Positions 24,800 through 33,149 of a stretch of 64,000 nucleotides of DNA are shown here, piece after piece. Every line of letters starts with the position of its first letter. Position 1 is the stretch's first letter. The DNA lies in contig NZ_JAAAKV010000002.1 of assembly GCF_009905725.1 (NCBI RefSeq), positions 248,001 through 312,000 of the forward strand, given 5' to 3'. The position numbers were made by a program, and so were the translations under genes. The notes below the pieces were generated by a model. That model was not told the origin of the DNA. It did not search any database and saw nothing but the letters and a program-made list of their open reading frames with translations. The stretch comes from Emticicia sp. CRIBPO (GTDB taxonomy: Bacteria; Bacteroidota; Bacteroidia; Cytophagales; Spirosomataceae).

Positions 24800-26332
24800 T
24801 TAAATTTCAATTTTACCGGAAATGAAGACTCCGATGGTAATTAACTTCACCTTACCATAGCCTACCTCCCCCAAAGGAATTTTAAAGAAAGGCTCTCCCT
24901 GAATGGAAAGTTTACGGGTAATCCGTCTCTCATAGCCCCCGGACAAATTCAATACTCCGAAAGGATAAAACCCGGTTTTACCTTCCCATGCCCTTGATTT
25001 GATGGCCGGATCATCGTCATTCTCATAAGTATATTTATACTTCTCTTTCAACATGAGATAGTTCGTAAAGCCTGCCGAAGCAAACCACTTCTGCTGCGGA
25101 CGGCTGAAAAAGTCATACCTGACATTTACAGGGATATCAAGCATGTTACAGGTCGCAGATATAACTTTCAGAGGATTCCCTGGCTTAACAAGGAAATAAG
25201 GCCATTTATACTGATCAGGAGTAGCTTCATAATATTTGAGTGACTTGATGGCACCAGCCTGGACGCTCCAACGGCTGTTGAAACGGTATTCACCCACCAA
25301 GCCGATATTATTGCCGATTTTAAATATCTTATTACTGCCTATGGTAGAAAAATCCGGAGAATAAATAACCCTGAAACCAAATCCCCGTTCATTCCTGACG
25401 ATATTTACTGGGTCAACAACTCTCATATTGTTGCTTTGATCCCTGATCTCAGGCAATACAGAAGCAACAGCACTATGCTTAAACCGCAAGGTTTTTAAAG
25501 GAGCAACACTCCCCCATTTCTTCGTCAGCTGTTCAGTTTTTTCTAATACTGCTTCGACTTTTTCTGAGGACGGGGCCGCAGTAGCATTTGACATAGTCAC
25601 GGATTCAGAAACAACTGCCTGACTTTTACCGGATTTAACAGTACCTGCCCCCTTCTGAATACTTCTATCCCCGATGTTATCAGAACTACCGCTCAAAAAA
25701 CCTGTTTTCTTGTTTCCGGATACCTGTTCTCTTCCGGATTTACTTTGCCCGGACAACAAAACAGTTTTGTCACTTTTACGCTCCTTTCCGGTTTCTTTCA
25801 CCTTCGTTTTGATTACCGGACTATTTTCAGCAGTCTGACCACCCCTGGTACTTCTTTCTGACACAGATTTAATTTCAGATGTGTTTATTTTATTTCTGAT
25901 CTGTTCTGAAACATCAGATTTATCTCCGGCAGCTACATTTTCAGGCCCGTTTATTTTCTCAGCTCCGGTTTTTACTTCCGTTTTTATTTTAACTTCTGAT
26001 TCATTGTTGGTTGCTGATGGCAAATCACTGTTCCTTTCCGGTGTAATTTCCTCGTTCTTAAGTTTTGTACTTTCGGTTGACTGAGCCGGAGTACTGCCCT
26101 TTCTGCCAACCCAGTAGATCCCGGACACAAATAATAAAGCCACCAGACCCATGAGCGTCCATTTCACCCACTTAGCGTACGGTTTCCCCGGATTTGCCGG
26201 TTCAACTCCACGATCAAGTTTTTCCGACATATCCTTCCAGGCAGATTCATCGAATCCCGGCGTGAAGTTCTCTGCCGATTTCTTTAAAATCGCATCGAGC
26301 TCATCATCCGATATGTTGTTCCATTCATTCAC
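24800..26332 (-). CDS. Anti-sigma-like membrane protein with C-terminal barrel-like domain
   Basis: A 510-residue protein that starts at GTG (26332), whose G is the last base of the TAG stop of the upstream ECF sigma gene. Residues 1-54 are cytoplasmic and acidic, with FDESAWKDMSEKLDRG. A transmembrane helix spans about 55-75 (LMGLVALLFVSGIYWVG). A linker of almost 200 residues, rich in Ser, Lys, Glu and Thr, follows. The C-terminal 230 residues look like an eight- to ten-stranded outer-membrane barrel (GLVGEYRFNSRWSVQAGAI, NVRYDFFSRPQQKWFASAG). The layout suggests an inner-membrane regulator of the sigma factor tethered to an outer-membrane or periplasmic domain. No FecR domain is visible. 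Confidence 0.7.
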   Translation of the reverse strand: MNEWNNISDDELDAILKKSAENFTPGFDESAWKDMSEKLDRGVEPANPGKPYAKWVKWTLMGLVALLFVSGIYWVGRKGSTPAQSTESTKLKNEEITPERNSDLPSATNNESEVKIKTEVKTGAEKINGPENVAAGDKSDVSEQIRNKINTSEIKSVSERSTRGGQTAENSPVIKTKVKETGKERKSDKTVLLSGQSKSGREQVSGNKKTGFLSGSSDNIGDRSIQKGAGTVKSGKSQAVVSESVTMSNATAAPSSEKVEAVLEKTEQLTKKWGSVAPLKTLRFKHSAVASVLPEIRDQSNNMRVVDPVNIVRNERGFGFRVIYSPDFSTIGSNKIFKIGNNIGLVGEYRFNSRWSVQAGAIKSLKYYEATPDQYKWPYFLVKPGNPLKVISATCNMLDIPVNVRYDFFSRPQQKWFASAGFTNYLMLKEKYKYTYENDDDPAIKSRAWEGKTGFYPFGVLNLSGGYERRITRKLSIQGEPFFKIPLGEVGYGKVKLITIGVFISGKIEI

Positions 26333-26898
26333 TATTTCTCAAAATAAATCTGGTTTGTTGTACTTAATATCTTCCTCATAAATTCTCTGGCTCTGGTTAC
26401 ATTGGATTTAGACGTACCTATCGAGATTCCCAGCTGTTTGGAAATCTGCTCATGGGTAAATCCATCAATCACATAGAGGTTAAAAGCCATTTTGTAGGCA
26501 GGGGGTAGTAATTGAATCTTCTTAAAAAGTTCCTCATAACTGATTTTGTCCAGCGGAGTCTCCTCCTCTTTGTAGGCACCAATGGCAGTGTCCAGATCGT
26601 AATGATTATAATGCTTGCTCTGGGCTCTGTAATGGTCAATGGAAGTGTTTATCAGAATGCGTTTAAACCAGGCTTTGAAGGAAAGGGAAGAGTCAAAACT
26701 TTCTATTTTATTAAATACTTTCAAAAAACCATCATTCAACACTTCCTTTGCCTCATCGTTGGTTTTGCAATACCGCATACATATGGCCATGGCAAAGCCA
26801 AAGAACTCCCTGTAGAGCAATTCCTGGCTTCTTCTGTCTCTTGCCTGACATCCCCTCAATATATCCGGAGATATATCAGAAATATGACCATCTTTCAT
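26332..26898 (-). CDS. ECF-type RNA polymerase sigma factor
   Basis: A 188-residue extracytoplasmic-function sigma factor. Region 2 is seen in LLYREFFGFAMAICMRYCK through FKAWFKRILINTSIDHYR, and region 4 in LLPPAYKMAFNLYVIDGF with the helix-turn-helix HEQISKQLGISIGTSKSN. It overlaps the downstream membrane gene by one base (TAGTG), so the two proteins are likely made together and the second probably controls the first. Upstream, the minus strand reads TATTTTTG at 27011-27004, a full -7 match. The regulated genes cannot be told from this window. Confidence 0.92.
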   Translation of the reverse strand: MKDGHISDISPDILRGCQARDRRSQELLYREFFGFAMAICMRYCKTNDEAKEVLNDGFLKVFNKIESFDSSLSFKAWFKRILINTSIDHYRAQSKHYNHYDLDTAIGAYKEEETPLDKISYEELFKKIQLLPPAYKMAFNLYVIDGFTHEQISKQLGISIGTSKSNVTRAREFMRKILSTTNQIYFEK

Positions 26899-27003
26899 TT
26901 CTACTGCTGGATACGGAAAATAAATGTTTTTGGTTGCGTTGGCAGATACGGCTATATAAAGTAATATAAATACAAGAGCAAAAACAATTCCGGAATTGAA
27001 TTA

Positions 27004-27011
27004 CAAAAATA
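27004..27011 (-). promoter_or_regulatory. Candidate -7 box for the ECF sigma gene
   Basis: The minus strand reads TATTTTTG, matching TAnnTTTG, 105 bases upstream of the sigma start codon. The TTG partner is unclear. The rest of the 238-base gap shows only the terminator of the next small gene. Confidence 0.35.
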
Positions 27012-27090
27012 CAAAATACTCAGAATAAAGGTTTTTTCTGAGCAGGCTGATCAAAAACATAAAAGAAGCAGCTATAACGAAAAGAGTTGA

Positions 27091-27116
27091 AACAAAAAAA
27101 ACGGCGGATGCCGTTT
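27091..27116 (-). terminator. Terminator after the small membrane protein gene
   Basis: On the minus strand, AAACGGC pairs with GCCGTTT around ATCC and is followed by a run of T. It lies 20 bases past the stop codon at 27137. Confidence 0.75.
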
Positions 27117-27136
27117 CTTTCACAATGCTGGTCAGA

Positions 27137-27307
27137 TTAATGATCTCCCAAATGCTCAGAATCATATCCATTGGCAAAAATCAATGTGATAATCAATGAG
27201 CCCACAATAAAGGTAAATAAATCACCAAAAATACCTAAAGCGGCGATGATGATGAAATATATAACAATCAATAAACCGGTTGATACTTCTCCAAATGCTT
27301 TAGCCAT
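27137..27307 (-). CDS. Small two-helix membrane protein
   Basis: I use the ATG at 27307 (MAKAFGEVSTGLLIVIYF), giving 56 residues. A longer frame from 27352 adds 15 residues without a clear ribosome-binding site. Two hydrophobic segments (about 10-26 and 28-46) make up most of the protein, followed by a polar acidic tail ending YDSEHLGDH. A terminator follows. I do not recognise the family. The reading frame, start and terminator together make it likely to be a real gene. Confidence 0.55.
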   Translation of the reverse strand: MAKAFGEVSTGLLIVIYFIIIAALGIFGDLFTFIVGSLIITLIFANGYDSEHLGDH

Positions 27308-27488
27308 TTTCTTTGTCTTTAAAATTATTTGCAATAATACGAAGAAATTCAAAAAAGGAGAAAACTTTTCTCAACATAATGCCCTCACTTAACGTATTTA
27401 ATAAAAGACAGGGGTCTGAAACAAGGATAATTTAGTAATTTAGCCCCTCCAAATCTAAAAGAATCAACCGTTAAAATTAAGCATGTAA

Positions 27489-28331
27489 ATGAGAGCAATT
27501 TTTACTTTACTGTTTATGCTTCTTTTTCTCCCATTCTGTTCTTTCGGACAAGAAGATCCTTATTACGAACTTCCGAAAAACAGAAACAAGCGGATTGATG
27601 CAATGGCCATGCCCAATCTTGATGCAAAAGTAATCAAATGGTATATTTCTGCCTCCGGGGGCTTAAAACCCAACGATTCCTATCTCGAAAACGACCTTGA
27701 GCAATTGCTTGAAAAAAGAAAACTCATTAATACCTTCTGGGATATTAATTTCGGCCAGAACCGAAACTACGATTTATATTTTGAAACCGGCGTTATGCAA
27801 AATCCGGTGTTTACTTCAGTGCTTTTCGGTCAGCGTCTGTCCAGAAGCGGCCCTATAGGCCTTAAAAACGGGAAGAATTATCTATCCATCCCCCTCAGGG
27901 TCAAAAAAAGAGTAATGGTACTGGATAAAATCACAAAAATGGCTTTCTGGAATGTAGGGGCCGCGGTGGTTATTTCCCCGGGCATGACCGGAAAAACCCT
28001 CCGTTCGAGCTCGACCAACTTACTCAGAATCAGCAACGGTGTGGTGGTTGACACCGTGGTTTTTAATTATAACAGCCAGCAGATGAATGTTCCGGTCAAC
28101 TTTGAAGTGATGACAGAAATCAGCGGCAAAATTGTAGAGAAAGTAGAAATAAGCCTTTTTGTCAAGGCCATGATTTACCCGAAATCTGTGTTACGATCTG
28201 ATTTTGAACTCGTTTACGACCCTTCAACCAAAATGTCAGCAATACAAAAAACCAATAATGTCATGCTGCAATTCGGCCTCAATCTCAAATTAAACTATCC
28301 GGCGGTCATCAGGTACGAAAGCAGGCTCTGA
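27489..28331 (+). CDS. Hypothetical exported protein, possible outer-membrane barrel
   Basis: A 280-residue protein with a signal peptide ending FCSFGQ (about residue 21). The mature part begins EDPYYELPKNRNKR and then alternates aromatic and polar residues, as in outer-membrane beta barrels (NYDLYFETGVMQNPVFTS, LSIPLRVKKRVMV, NVMLQFGLNLKLNYPAV). It has no catalytic motif I can identify. It stands alone on the plus strand between two small genes. Outer-membrane location is inferred from the strand pattern, not proved. Confidence 0.6.
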   Translation: MRAIFTLLFMLLFLPFCSFGQEDPYYELPKNRNKRIDAMAMPNLDAKVIKWYISASGGLKPNDSYLENDLEQLLEKRKLINTFWDINFGQNRNYDLYFETGVMQNPVFTSVLFGQRLSRSGPIGLKNGKNYLSIPLRVKKRVMVLDKITKMAFWNVGAAVVISPGMTGKTLRSSSTNLLRISNGVVVDTVVFNYNSQQMNVPVNFEVMTEISGKIVEKVEISLFVKAMIYPKSVLRSDFELVYDPSTKMSAIQKTNNVMLQFGLNLKLNYPAVIRYESRL

Positions 28332-28457
28332 GACCTATCTGGTTTACTTTTTTACACTTCACCCATCATTTAATTCAATATTTTGTTGTTTTTATTCATC
28401 TTAAATTCTTATAATTGTAAGAAAATAAATTACAAAACCCTTTAATTTAGTTTGACT

Positions 28458-28796
28458 ATGAGCAAGTTTGCAGAATGCATTGAAACTTACAAAAAACAAA
28501 ATGACGAATTAGGACTTGGCTTGAGCGAGACCTTATTAACAGGTGTTGCCAAAGGTCTTGGCCCATCAATTTATAATGCAGACTCTTCTAAAGTTTCGGG
28601 TACTGATCCTGAAGAATTAGCCCGTGTTAAAAACAATTTCCTGATCAAAAAACTAGGTTTGTCTGATGGTCCCCAACTAGATTCAGCTATTGATGAAGTC
28701 ATAGAAAAGCTGGGAAGCAGCAACAGGAACAAATACCGTGCAGTAGTTTACGCTTTACTTGCCAAGAAGTTCGGCAAAGAGAGCTTATTCTCTTAA
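28458..28796 (+). CDS. DUF2853 family protein
   Basis: A 112-residue soluble protein. The ATG at 28458 is preferred to the in-frame TTG at 28452. Its helical sequence, with GVAKGLGPSIYNADSSKVS, ELARVKNNFLIKKLGL and KYRAVVYALLAKKFGKES, matches the DUF2853 family of small helical proteins. Function is unknown. It is a single-gene unit followed by a strong terminator. Confidence 0.8.
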   Translation: MSKFAECIETYKKQNDELGLGLSETLLTGVAKGLGPSIYNADSSKVSGTDPEELARVKNNFLIKKLGLSDGPQLDSAIDEVIEKLGSSNRNKYRAVVYALLAKKFGKESLFS

Positions 28797-28820
28797 AACA
28801 TTCAACGAAAACATTTTACG

Positions 28821-28856
28821 ACCGGGCAGGATTGATCTCCTGCCCGGTTTTGTTTT
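28821..28856 (+). terminator. Terminator after the DUF2853 gene
   Basis: The stem ACCGGGCAGGA pairs with TCCTGCCCGGT around a 6-base loop, and TTTTGTTTTT follows. Confidence 0.88.
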
Positions 28857-28995
28857 TCTGCTCAGATTAAAATTCTGCATTTCCTCTTCTATTCAAAATT
28901 TTCTTTTTTGAAATATCTTCTCCCCAGCACCATTTTTGTACTATTCAAATATTATCAGTTACTTTACTTAGAAAAGAATATAAAATTAGTAGGCT

Positions 28996-29030
28996 TTGCA
29001 AATTAGCTTTCTGATAAGTACTTAACTTTG
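28996..29030 (+). promoter_or_regulatory. Promoter of the SerB-SerA fusion gene
   Basis: TTG at 28996-28998 and TAACTTTG at 29023-29030 are 24 bases apart, and the -7 element is a full consensus match. The start codon is 36 bases downstream. The rest of the 270-base gap holds the previous terminator and nothing else that I recognise. Confidence 0.55.
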
Positions 29031-29066
29031 TTTTTTTAACGAAAACTTAAAATCACCTTTACTCCA

Positions 29067-30968
29067 GTGATACAGACCGCAGAGAAGAAAATTTTTATCA
29101 TCGATTTTGACAGTACAATTACGAAAGTGGAAGGCTTGGACGAACTGGCAGTGATCTCTCTGGCCAGCAATCCCCAGCGTGAAAAAATCGTTTCCCAGAT
29201 ACGTCATCTGACTGACATGGGCATGAACGGAGAAATCTCTTTTTCGGAGGCTTTAAGCCAAAGATTATCACTGTTAGAAGCTAACAGAGAGCACTTAAAG
29301 GCCCTGGTTTCTTTTCTTGAAACTAAAATTTCCGATTCTTTTTCAAGCAATAAGAGCTTTCTGAAAGAATATGCAAGTCAGATCATCGTGGTTTCAAGTG
29401 GTTTCAAAGAATTCATTATCCCCATCATAGAAAGCCTCGGACTTGATCCTGAAAATGTGTATGCCAATACTTTCGTCTTTGACGAAAGCGGTAAGATCAC
29501 CGGCGTGGACGAAACCAACGTACTGGCCCAGGATGGTGGCAAGGTAAAATTGCTTCAGTCTCTCAACCTTGACGGCCATATTTCTGTCATCGGAGACGGA
29601 TATACTGATTATGAATTACGTAAAGTAGGTATAGCAGACAGATTCTATGCCTTCACTGAAAATATAGAAAGAAAAAAGGTCACTGAGAATGCAGATTTTG
29701 TCATCAAATCGCTGGATGAGTTTCTGTTTTATAACCAGTTGCCAAGAGGCCAGTCTTACCCGAAAAGCCTGATCAAAGTACTCCTTCTTGAAAACGTCCA
29801 TCCGGTGGCTATCGAATCATTCAGAAGCCAGGGTTTTGACGTGGAGACTTACAAAGGTGCCATGGATGAAGACGAACTGGTTGAAAAAATAAAGGATGTC
29901 TCTATCATCGGTATCAGGTCTAAAACCAACCTGACCAAAAAAGTACTTCAGAATGCAGACAAACTGCTGGCCATCGGTGCTTTTTGTATCGGTACCAACC
30001 AGATTGATCTTAAAACGGCTGCTGAAAGAGGGATCGCTGTTTTCAACGCCCCTTACAGTAATACCAGGTCGGTAGTTGAGCTGGCCATCGGTGAAATGAT
30101 CATGCTGATCAGGAAGATCTTCCCGAAAAGCAACAACATGCATCAATCTGTGTGGGATAAATCAGCCAACAACAGCTTCGAAGTAAGAGGTAAAAAACTG
30201 GGTATGATTGGTTATGGCCATATCGGCACCCAGCTTTCTGTTATCGGGGAAGCTTTAGGGATGGAAATCTATTTTTATGATATTGTAGATAAAATGCCCA
30301 TCGGCAATGCGAAAAAGTGCAAGTCGATGGAAGAAGTGTTACAAACCTGCGACGTCATCTCGATGCACATTGACGGCAGAAAATCCAACACCAACCTGAT
30401 CGGTGAAAAGGAATTTGCCCTGATGAAAGATGGTGTTATTTTCATGAACCTGGCCAGAGGCAGCGTGGTCGACATTCCGGCCCTGGTGAATGCTATAAAA
30501 TCAGGAAAAGTAGCCGGTGCAGGCGTGGATGTGTTTCCTGAAGAGCCTAAAACGAACAATGACCCTTTTGTTTCAGAATTAATCGGACTGGATAACGTGA
30601 TCCTTTCTCCGCATATCGGCGGAAGCACTGAAGAAGCCCAGGAAGGTATTGGTAACTATGTGCCTGAAAGACTGCTGGAATACATCAACAACGGCAGTAC
30701 CACAGGCAGTGTCAATTTCCCTGAACTTCAGCTGCCATTGCTCCAGGATTCCCACAGATTATTGCATATTCACAAAAACGTACCGGGTATTCTGGCCAAA
30801 CTGAACAATATCTTCGCCAAACATAACATCAACATCACAGGTCAGTACCTGAAAACCAATGAAACATTGGGTTATGTTATTGTTGACATCGAAAAATCTT
30901 ATTCAAGAGAGTTTGTTCAGGAAATCAAAGCGATTGACGAGACGATTAAATTCAGAATGTTATTCTGA
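29067..30968 (+). CDS. Phosphoserine phosphatase / D-3-phosphoglycerate dehydrogenase fusion
   Basis: A 633-residue protein starting at GTG; no ATG is available after the upstream in-frame stop at 29037. Residues 1-215 form a HAD-type SerB domain with the nucleophile motif DFDSTIT (Asp13, Asp15), serines at 110-111, a lysine near 159 and the metal motif GDGYTDYE (176-183). Residues 233-545 form the SerA dehydrogenase, with LGMIGYGHIGTQL for NAD binding and LSPHIGGSTEEAQ with the catalytic histidine. The last 75 residues are an ACT domain (HKNVPGILAKLNNIF), which usually senses serine. The fusion joins the first and last steps of serine synthesis from 3-phosphoglycerate; serC is not in the window. 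Confidence 0.88.
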   Translation: MIQTAEKKIFIIDFDSTITKVEGLDELAVISLASNPQREKIVSQIRHLTDMGMNGEISFSEALSQRLSLLEANREHLKALVSFLETKISDSFSSNKSFLKEYASQIIVVSSGFKEFIIPIIESLGLDPENVYANTFVFDESGKITGVDETNVLAQDGGKVKLLQSLNLDGHISVIGDGYTDYELRKVGIADRFYAFTENIERKKVTENADFVIKSLDEFLFYNQLPRGQSYPKSLIKVLLLENVHPVAIESFRSQGFDVETYKGAMDEDELVEKIKDVSIIGIRSKTNLTKKVLQNADKLLAIGAFCIGTNQIDLKTAAERGIAVFNAPYSNTRSVVELAIGEMIMLIRKIFPKSNNMHQSVWDKSANNSFEVRGKKLGMIGYGHIGTQLSVIGEALGMEIYFYDIVDKMPIGNAKKCKSMEEVLQTCDVISMHIDGRKSNTNLIGEKEFALMKDGVIFMNLARGSVVDIPALVNAIKSGKVAGAGVDVFPEEPKTNNDPFVSELIGLDNVILSPHIGGSTEEAQEGIGNYVPERLLEYINNGSTTGSVNFPELQLPLLQDSHRLLHIHKNVPGILAKLNNIFAKHNINITGQYLKTNETLGYVIVDIEKSYSREFVQEIKAIDETIKFRMLF

Positions 30969-30989
30969 TATTATCATATACAATAAGTA

Positions 30990-31026
30990 AAGCCCTGTAA
31001 ATCAACATTTACAGGGCTTTTTTTTA
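30990..31026 (+). terminator. Terminator after the SerB-SerA gene
   Basis: A perfect stem AAAGCCCTGTAAAT with ATTTACAGGGCTTT around a 4-base loop is followed by a T run. It ends just before the convergent DMT gene. Confidence 0.92.
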
Positions 31027-31038
31027 TCACATCCGATC

Positions 31039-31407
31039 TTACTTTTTAAAGATAAAATAAACTGCCAGAACCAGGAAAACAAAAGCCAGCACGTGATTCC
31101 ACTTAAAGGTTTCGTTCTTAAAAAATATCAGGGAAAAGAGGGTAAAAATAAGCAGGGTAATGACCTCCTGGATCACTTTAAGCTGAATCAGGCTGAAAGG
31201 ACCGCCGTTCTCCTTATAACCCAGCCTGTTGGCCGGAACCTGCAAAATATACTCAAATAATGCAATGCCCCAGCTGATCATGATGATTCCGACCAGTCCC
31301 AGTTTATTAAACCACTTCCATTCCGCGAACTTCAGGTGTCCATACCAGGCCAGGGTCATGAAAGCATTGGAAGCAATCAATAAGATAATAGAAAACAAAC
31401 CTCTCAT
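31039..31407 (-). CDS. DMT family protein (DUF486)
   Basis: A 122-residue inner-membrane protein with four predicted helices (about 3-20, 35-55, 78-96 and 104-120). The sequence MRGLFSIILLIASNAFMTLA and ISWGIALFEYILQVPANRLG match DUF486, a small branch related to drug/metabolite transporters. Proteins of this size usually act as dimers. It begins one base after the DinB gene ends, so the two are co-transcribed. The substrate is unknown. Confidence 0.8.
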   Translation of the reverse strand: MRGLFSIILLIASNAFMTLAWYGHLKFAEWKWFNKLGLVGIIMISWGIALFEYILQVPANRLGYKENGGPFSLIQLKVIQEVITLLIFTLFSLIFFKNETFKWNHVLAFVFLVLAVYFIFKK

Positions 31408-31408
31408 A

Positions 31409-31930
31409 TTAATCCAGTAAACTGTAATATCTGTCTATAATAATTTTATTGTGATGGATGGCATGCCCGATGATTACGAAACCCAGGGAAAGCACATCGA
31501 TCTCGCTCACATAAGTAGCCCCTCTACGCTGCAGCATTTCATCTGTAAAGCTGGTAAACAGATCAATGGTACTTTGCCTCAGGCGGGTATACTCAGCAAG
31601 CAGGTCATCAAAAGTACGGTCTGCCGCCTCTGCATTGGCGGCAAACAATTCCTCATCAAAGCCGGGAAGCTGTGTTTTATCGTTCCGTGCAAACCTCAAT
31701 GCCCTGTAACCCATAATCCTTTCGGTGTCGATACAGTGCTGAAGAATTTCTGTTATCGTCCATTTTCCCGGGGCATAAACTTTATCTCCCAAGGCTTTTA
31801 AAACCAGCTGGTCACTAAATATGACTTCCGGTGAAAACTTTTTTAACCCCTCCACCACATCAATGTCTTCGACAAGATTGATGTACCGGTCAAAAAAATC
31901 TGGCAAGATTCTGATTTCTGATTTTAACAT
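31409..31930 (-). CDS. DinB family protein
   Basis: A 173-residue four-helix protein of the DinB/DfsB fold. Candidate metal-binding histidines are in ITEILQHCIDTERIMGYR and IIGHAIHHNKIIIDRY, which fit the three-histidine pattern. Some family members are thiol transferases; others are induced by DNA damage, and most are uncharacterised. A -7 box TATTTTTG lies on the minus strand at 31957-31950. It is the first gene of a unit with the DMT gene. Confidence 0.82.
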   Translation of the reverse strand: MLKSEIRILPDFFDRYINLVEDIDVVEGLKKFSPEVIFSDQLVLKALGDKVYAPGKWTITEILQHCIDTERIMGYRALRFARNDKTQLPGFDEELFAANAEAADRTFDDLLAEYTRLRQSTIDLFTSFTDEMLQRRGATYVSEIDVLSLGFVIIGHAIHHNKIIIDRYYSLLD

Positions 31931-31949
31931 AACAGCAATGATTTGATCA

Positions 31950-31957
31950 CAAAAATA
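31950..31957 (-). promoter_or_regulatory. Candidate -7 box for dinB-like gene
   Basis: The minus strand reads TATTTTTG, a full TAnnTTTG match, 19 bases upstream of the start codon at 31930. No well-spaced TTG is visible. Confidence 0.4.
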
Positions 31958-32044
31958 TTATTTATTATTGTCAATTTTCCACTTGATCGTTGAATATTTC
32001 CACTCATAAAAATTTATATAAAAATAAACATATCCGTGCCTTAC

Positions 32045-32077
32045 TTGTTATAAATTCAAATTTTTACGATATTTTTG
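32045..32077 (+). promoter_or_regulatory. Promoter of the second ECF sigma gene
   Basis: TTG at 32045-32047 is followed after 22 bases by TATTTTTG at 32070-32077, a full -33/-7 match. The ribosome-binding site AAGGAAGG at 32082-32089 and ATG at 32096 follow. Confidence 0.65.
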
Positions 32078-32095
32078 CAGAAAAGGAAGGATAGT

Positions 32096-32701
32096 ATGGA
32101 AGAAGACGAAGAAGTATTGGACATACAACCACGGTATTCTAAAGAAGAACAGTACCGTATTTTTGACAAGGAATTTATGCCCCACATAGACTCCATGTAT
32201 AACTTTGCCTTCCGTTTAACCAACGACGAAGACGACTCAAACGACTTACTACAAGACACTTACCTAAAAGCTTTCAGGTTTATAAATTCTTTTCAGGAAG
32301 GTACAAACGCTAAAGCCTGGCTCTTCAGAATTCTTAAAAATAGTTTCATTAATGACTATCGCAAGAAAAGCAAAGAGCCATCCAAAGTAGATTATCAGGA
32401 AGTAGAAACCGTATATAACTCTTCAGAAGATGCAGAGTACGAAAGTACTGTAGACTTACGCACCGAGAGTGTGCAGGACATGATCGGGGATGAAGTAGCA
32501 ATGGCTCTTAACGGATTGCCGGTTGACTTCAGGACTGTCATCATATTATGTGACATCGAAGGCTTCACTTATGAAGAAATGGCTAAGATATTAGACATCC
32601 CGATCGGAACTGTAAGATCAAGATTACACCGTGCAAGGAACTTATTAAAAGACAAATTACGTTCTTATGCAAAAACCATGGGTTATAAGGAACTAAGATA
32701 A
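32096..32701 (+). CDS. ECF-type RNA polymerase sigma factor, paired with a zinc anti-sigma factor
   Basis: A 201-residue sigma factor. The ATG at 32096 is chosen over an upstream in-frame codon because of its AAGGAAGG site. Region 2 is visible in FAFRLTNDEDDSNDLLQDTY and AKAWLFRILKNSFINDYRKK, and region 4 in LPVDFRTVIILCDIEGFTYE with EMAKILDIPIGTVRSRLH. An acidic linker of about 40 residues separates the two regions. It is followed 49 bases later by a ZAS-type anti-sigma gene, as in SigR/RsrA-like pairs that respond to thiol-oxidising or envelope stress. Confidence 0.92.
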   Translation: MEEDEEVLDIQPRYSKEEQYRIFDKEFMPHIDSMYNFAFRLTNDEDDSNDLLQDTYLKAFRFINSFQEGTNAKAWLFRILKNSFINDYRKKSKEPSKVDYQEVETVYNSSEDAEYESTVDLRTESVQDMIGDEVAMALNGLPVDFRTVIILCDIEGFTYEEMAKILDIPIGTVRSRLHRARNLLKDKLRSYAKTMGYKELR

Positions 32702-32750
32702 CCTGTAAAACGTAATTTTTATTTAATTTCAAGATAAAACGATACCCAAG

Positions 32751-33077
32751 ATGTCTAACCCTCAGAAAGTTGAAGTGAAAAAGCAGCATTGCGAGAATCA
32801 TCAAAAATGTATGGAAATGATTCAGGCTGTTTTAGACGGATCCGCTTCACCTGACGAAATTGAACACTTCAAGTCTCACATCGATGAATGCCTTCCGTGT
32901 ATTGAAGGTTATGAACTTGAGAAAAGCATCAAAGAAGGACTGAAGAATAAAATCGAAAGAAAGTGTTGCCCGCAAAAAACTGTTGATCTTTTGAAAGTGA
33001 AAATTGGTGTTTCCTTATTTATTCTGGGCTTTGTGGTCGTTGAAATAAAGATTATCCAGCTGATATTCCAATCGTAA
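32751..33077 (+). CDS. Zinc-type (ZAS) anti-sigma factor
   Basis: A 108-residue protein with the anti-sigma zinc motif H-x3-C-x2-C in SHIDECLPCIEG (His43, Cys47, Cys50). A cysteine/histidine cluster precedes it (HCENHQKC, residues 13-20), and a Cys-Cys pair lies at 72-73. The final 25 residues are hydrophobic and may anchor it to the membrane. The RsrA-like motif suggests that oxidation of the zinc site could release the sigma factor encoded just upstream. Redox sensing is inferred from the family, not shown here. Confidence 0.78.
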   Translation: MSNPQKVEVKKQHCENHQKCMEMIQAVLDGSASPDEIEHFKSHIDECLPCIEGYELEKSIKEGLKNKIERKCCPQKTVDLLKVKIGVSLFILGFVVVEIKIIQLIFQS

Positions 33078-33097
33078 GCAATAAAGAAATATGTATT

Positions 33098-33133
33098 AAC
33101 CACTGAGCATGAAAAACTCAGTGGTTTTTTTTT
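33098..33133 (+). terminator. Terminator after the anti-sigma gene
   Basis: The stem AACCACTGAG pairs with CTCAGTGGTT around a 9-base loop and a long T run follows, ending shortly before gmk. Confidence 0.88.
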
Positions 33134-33149
33134 AATCGTCAATAATCAA

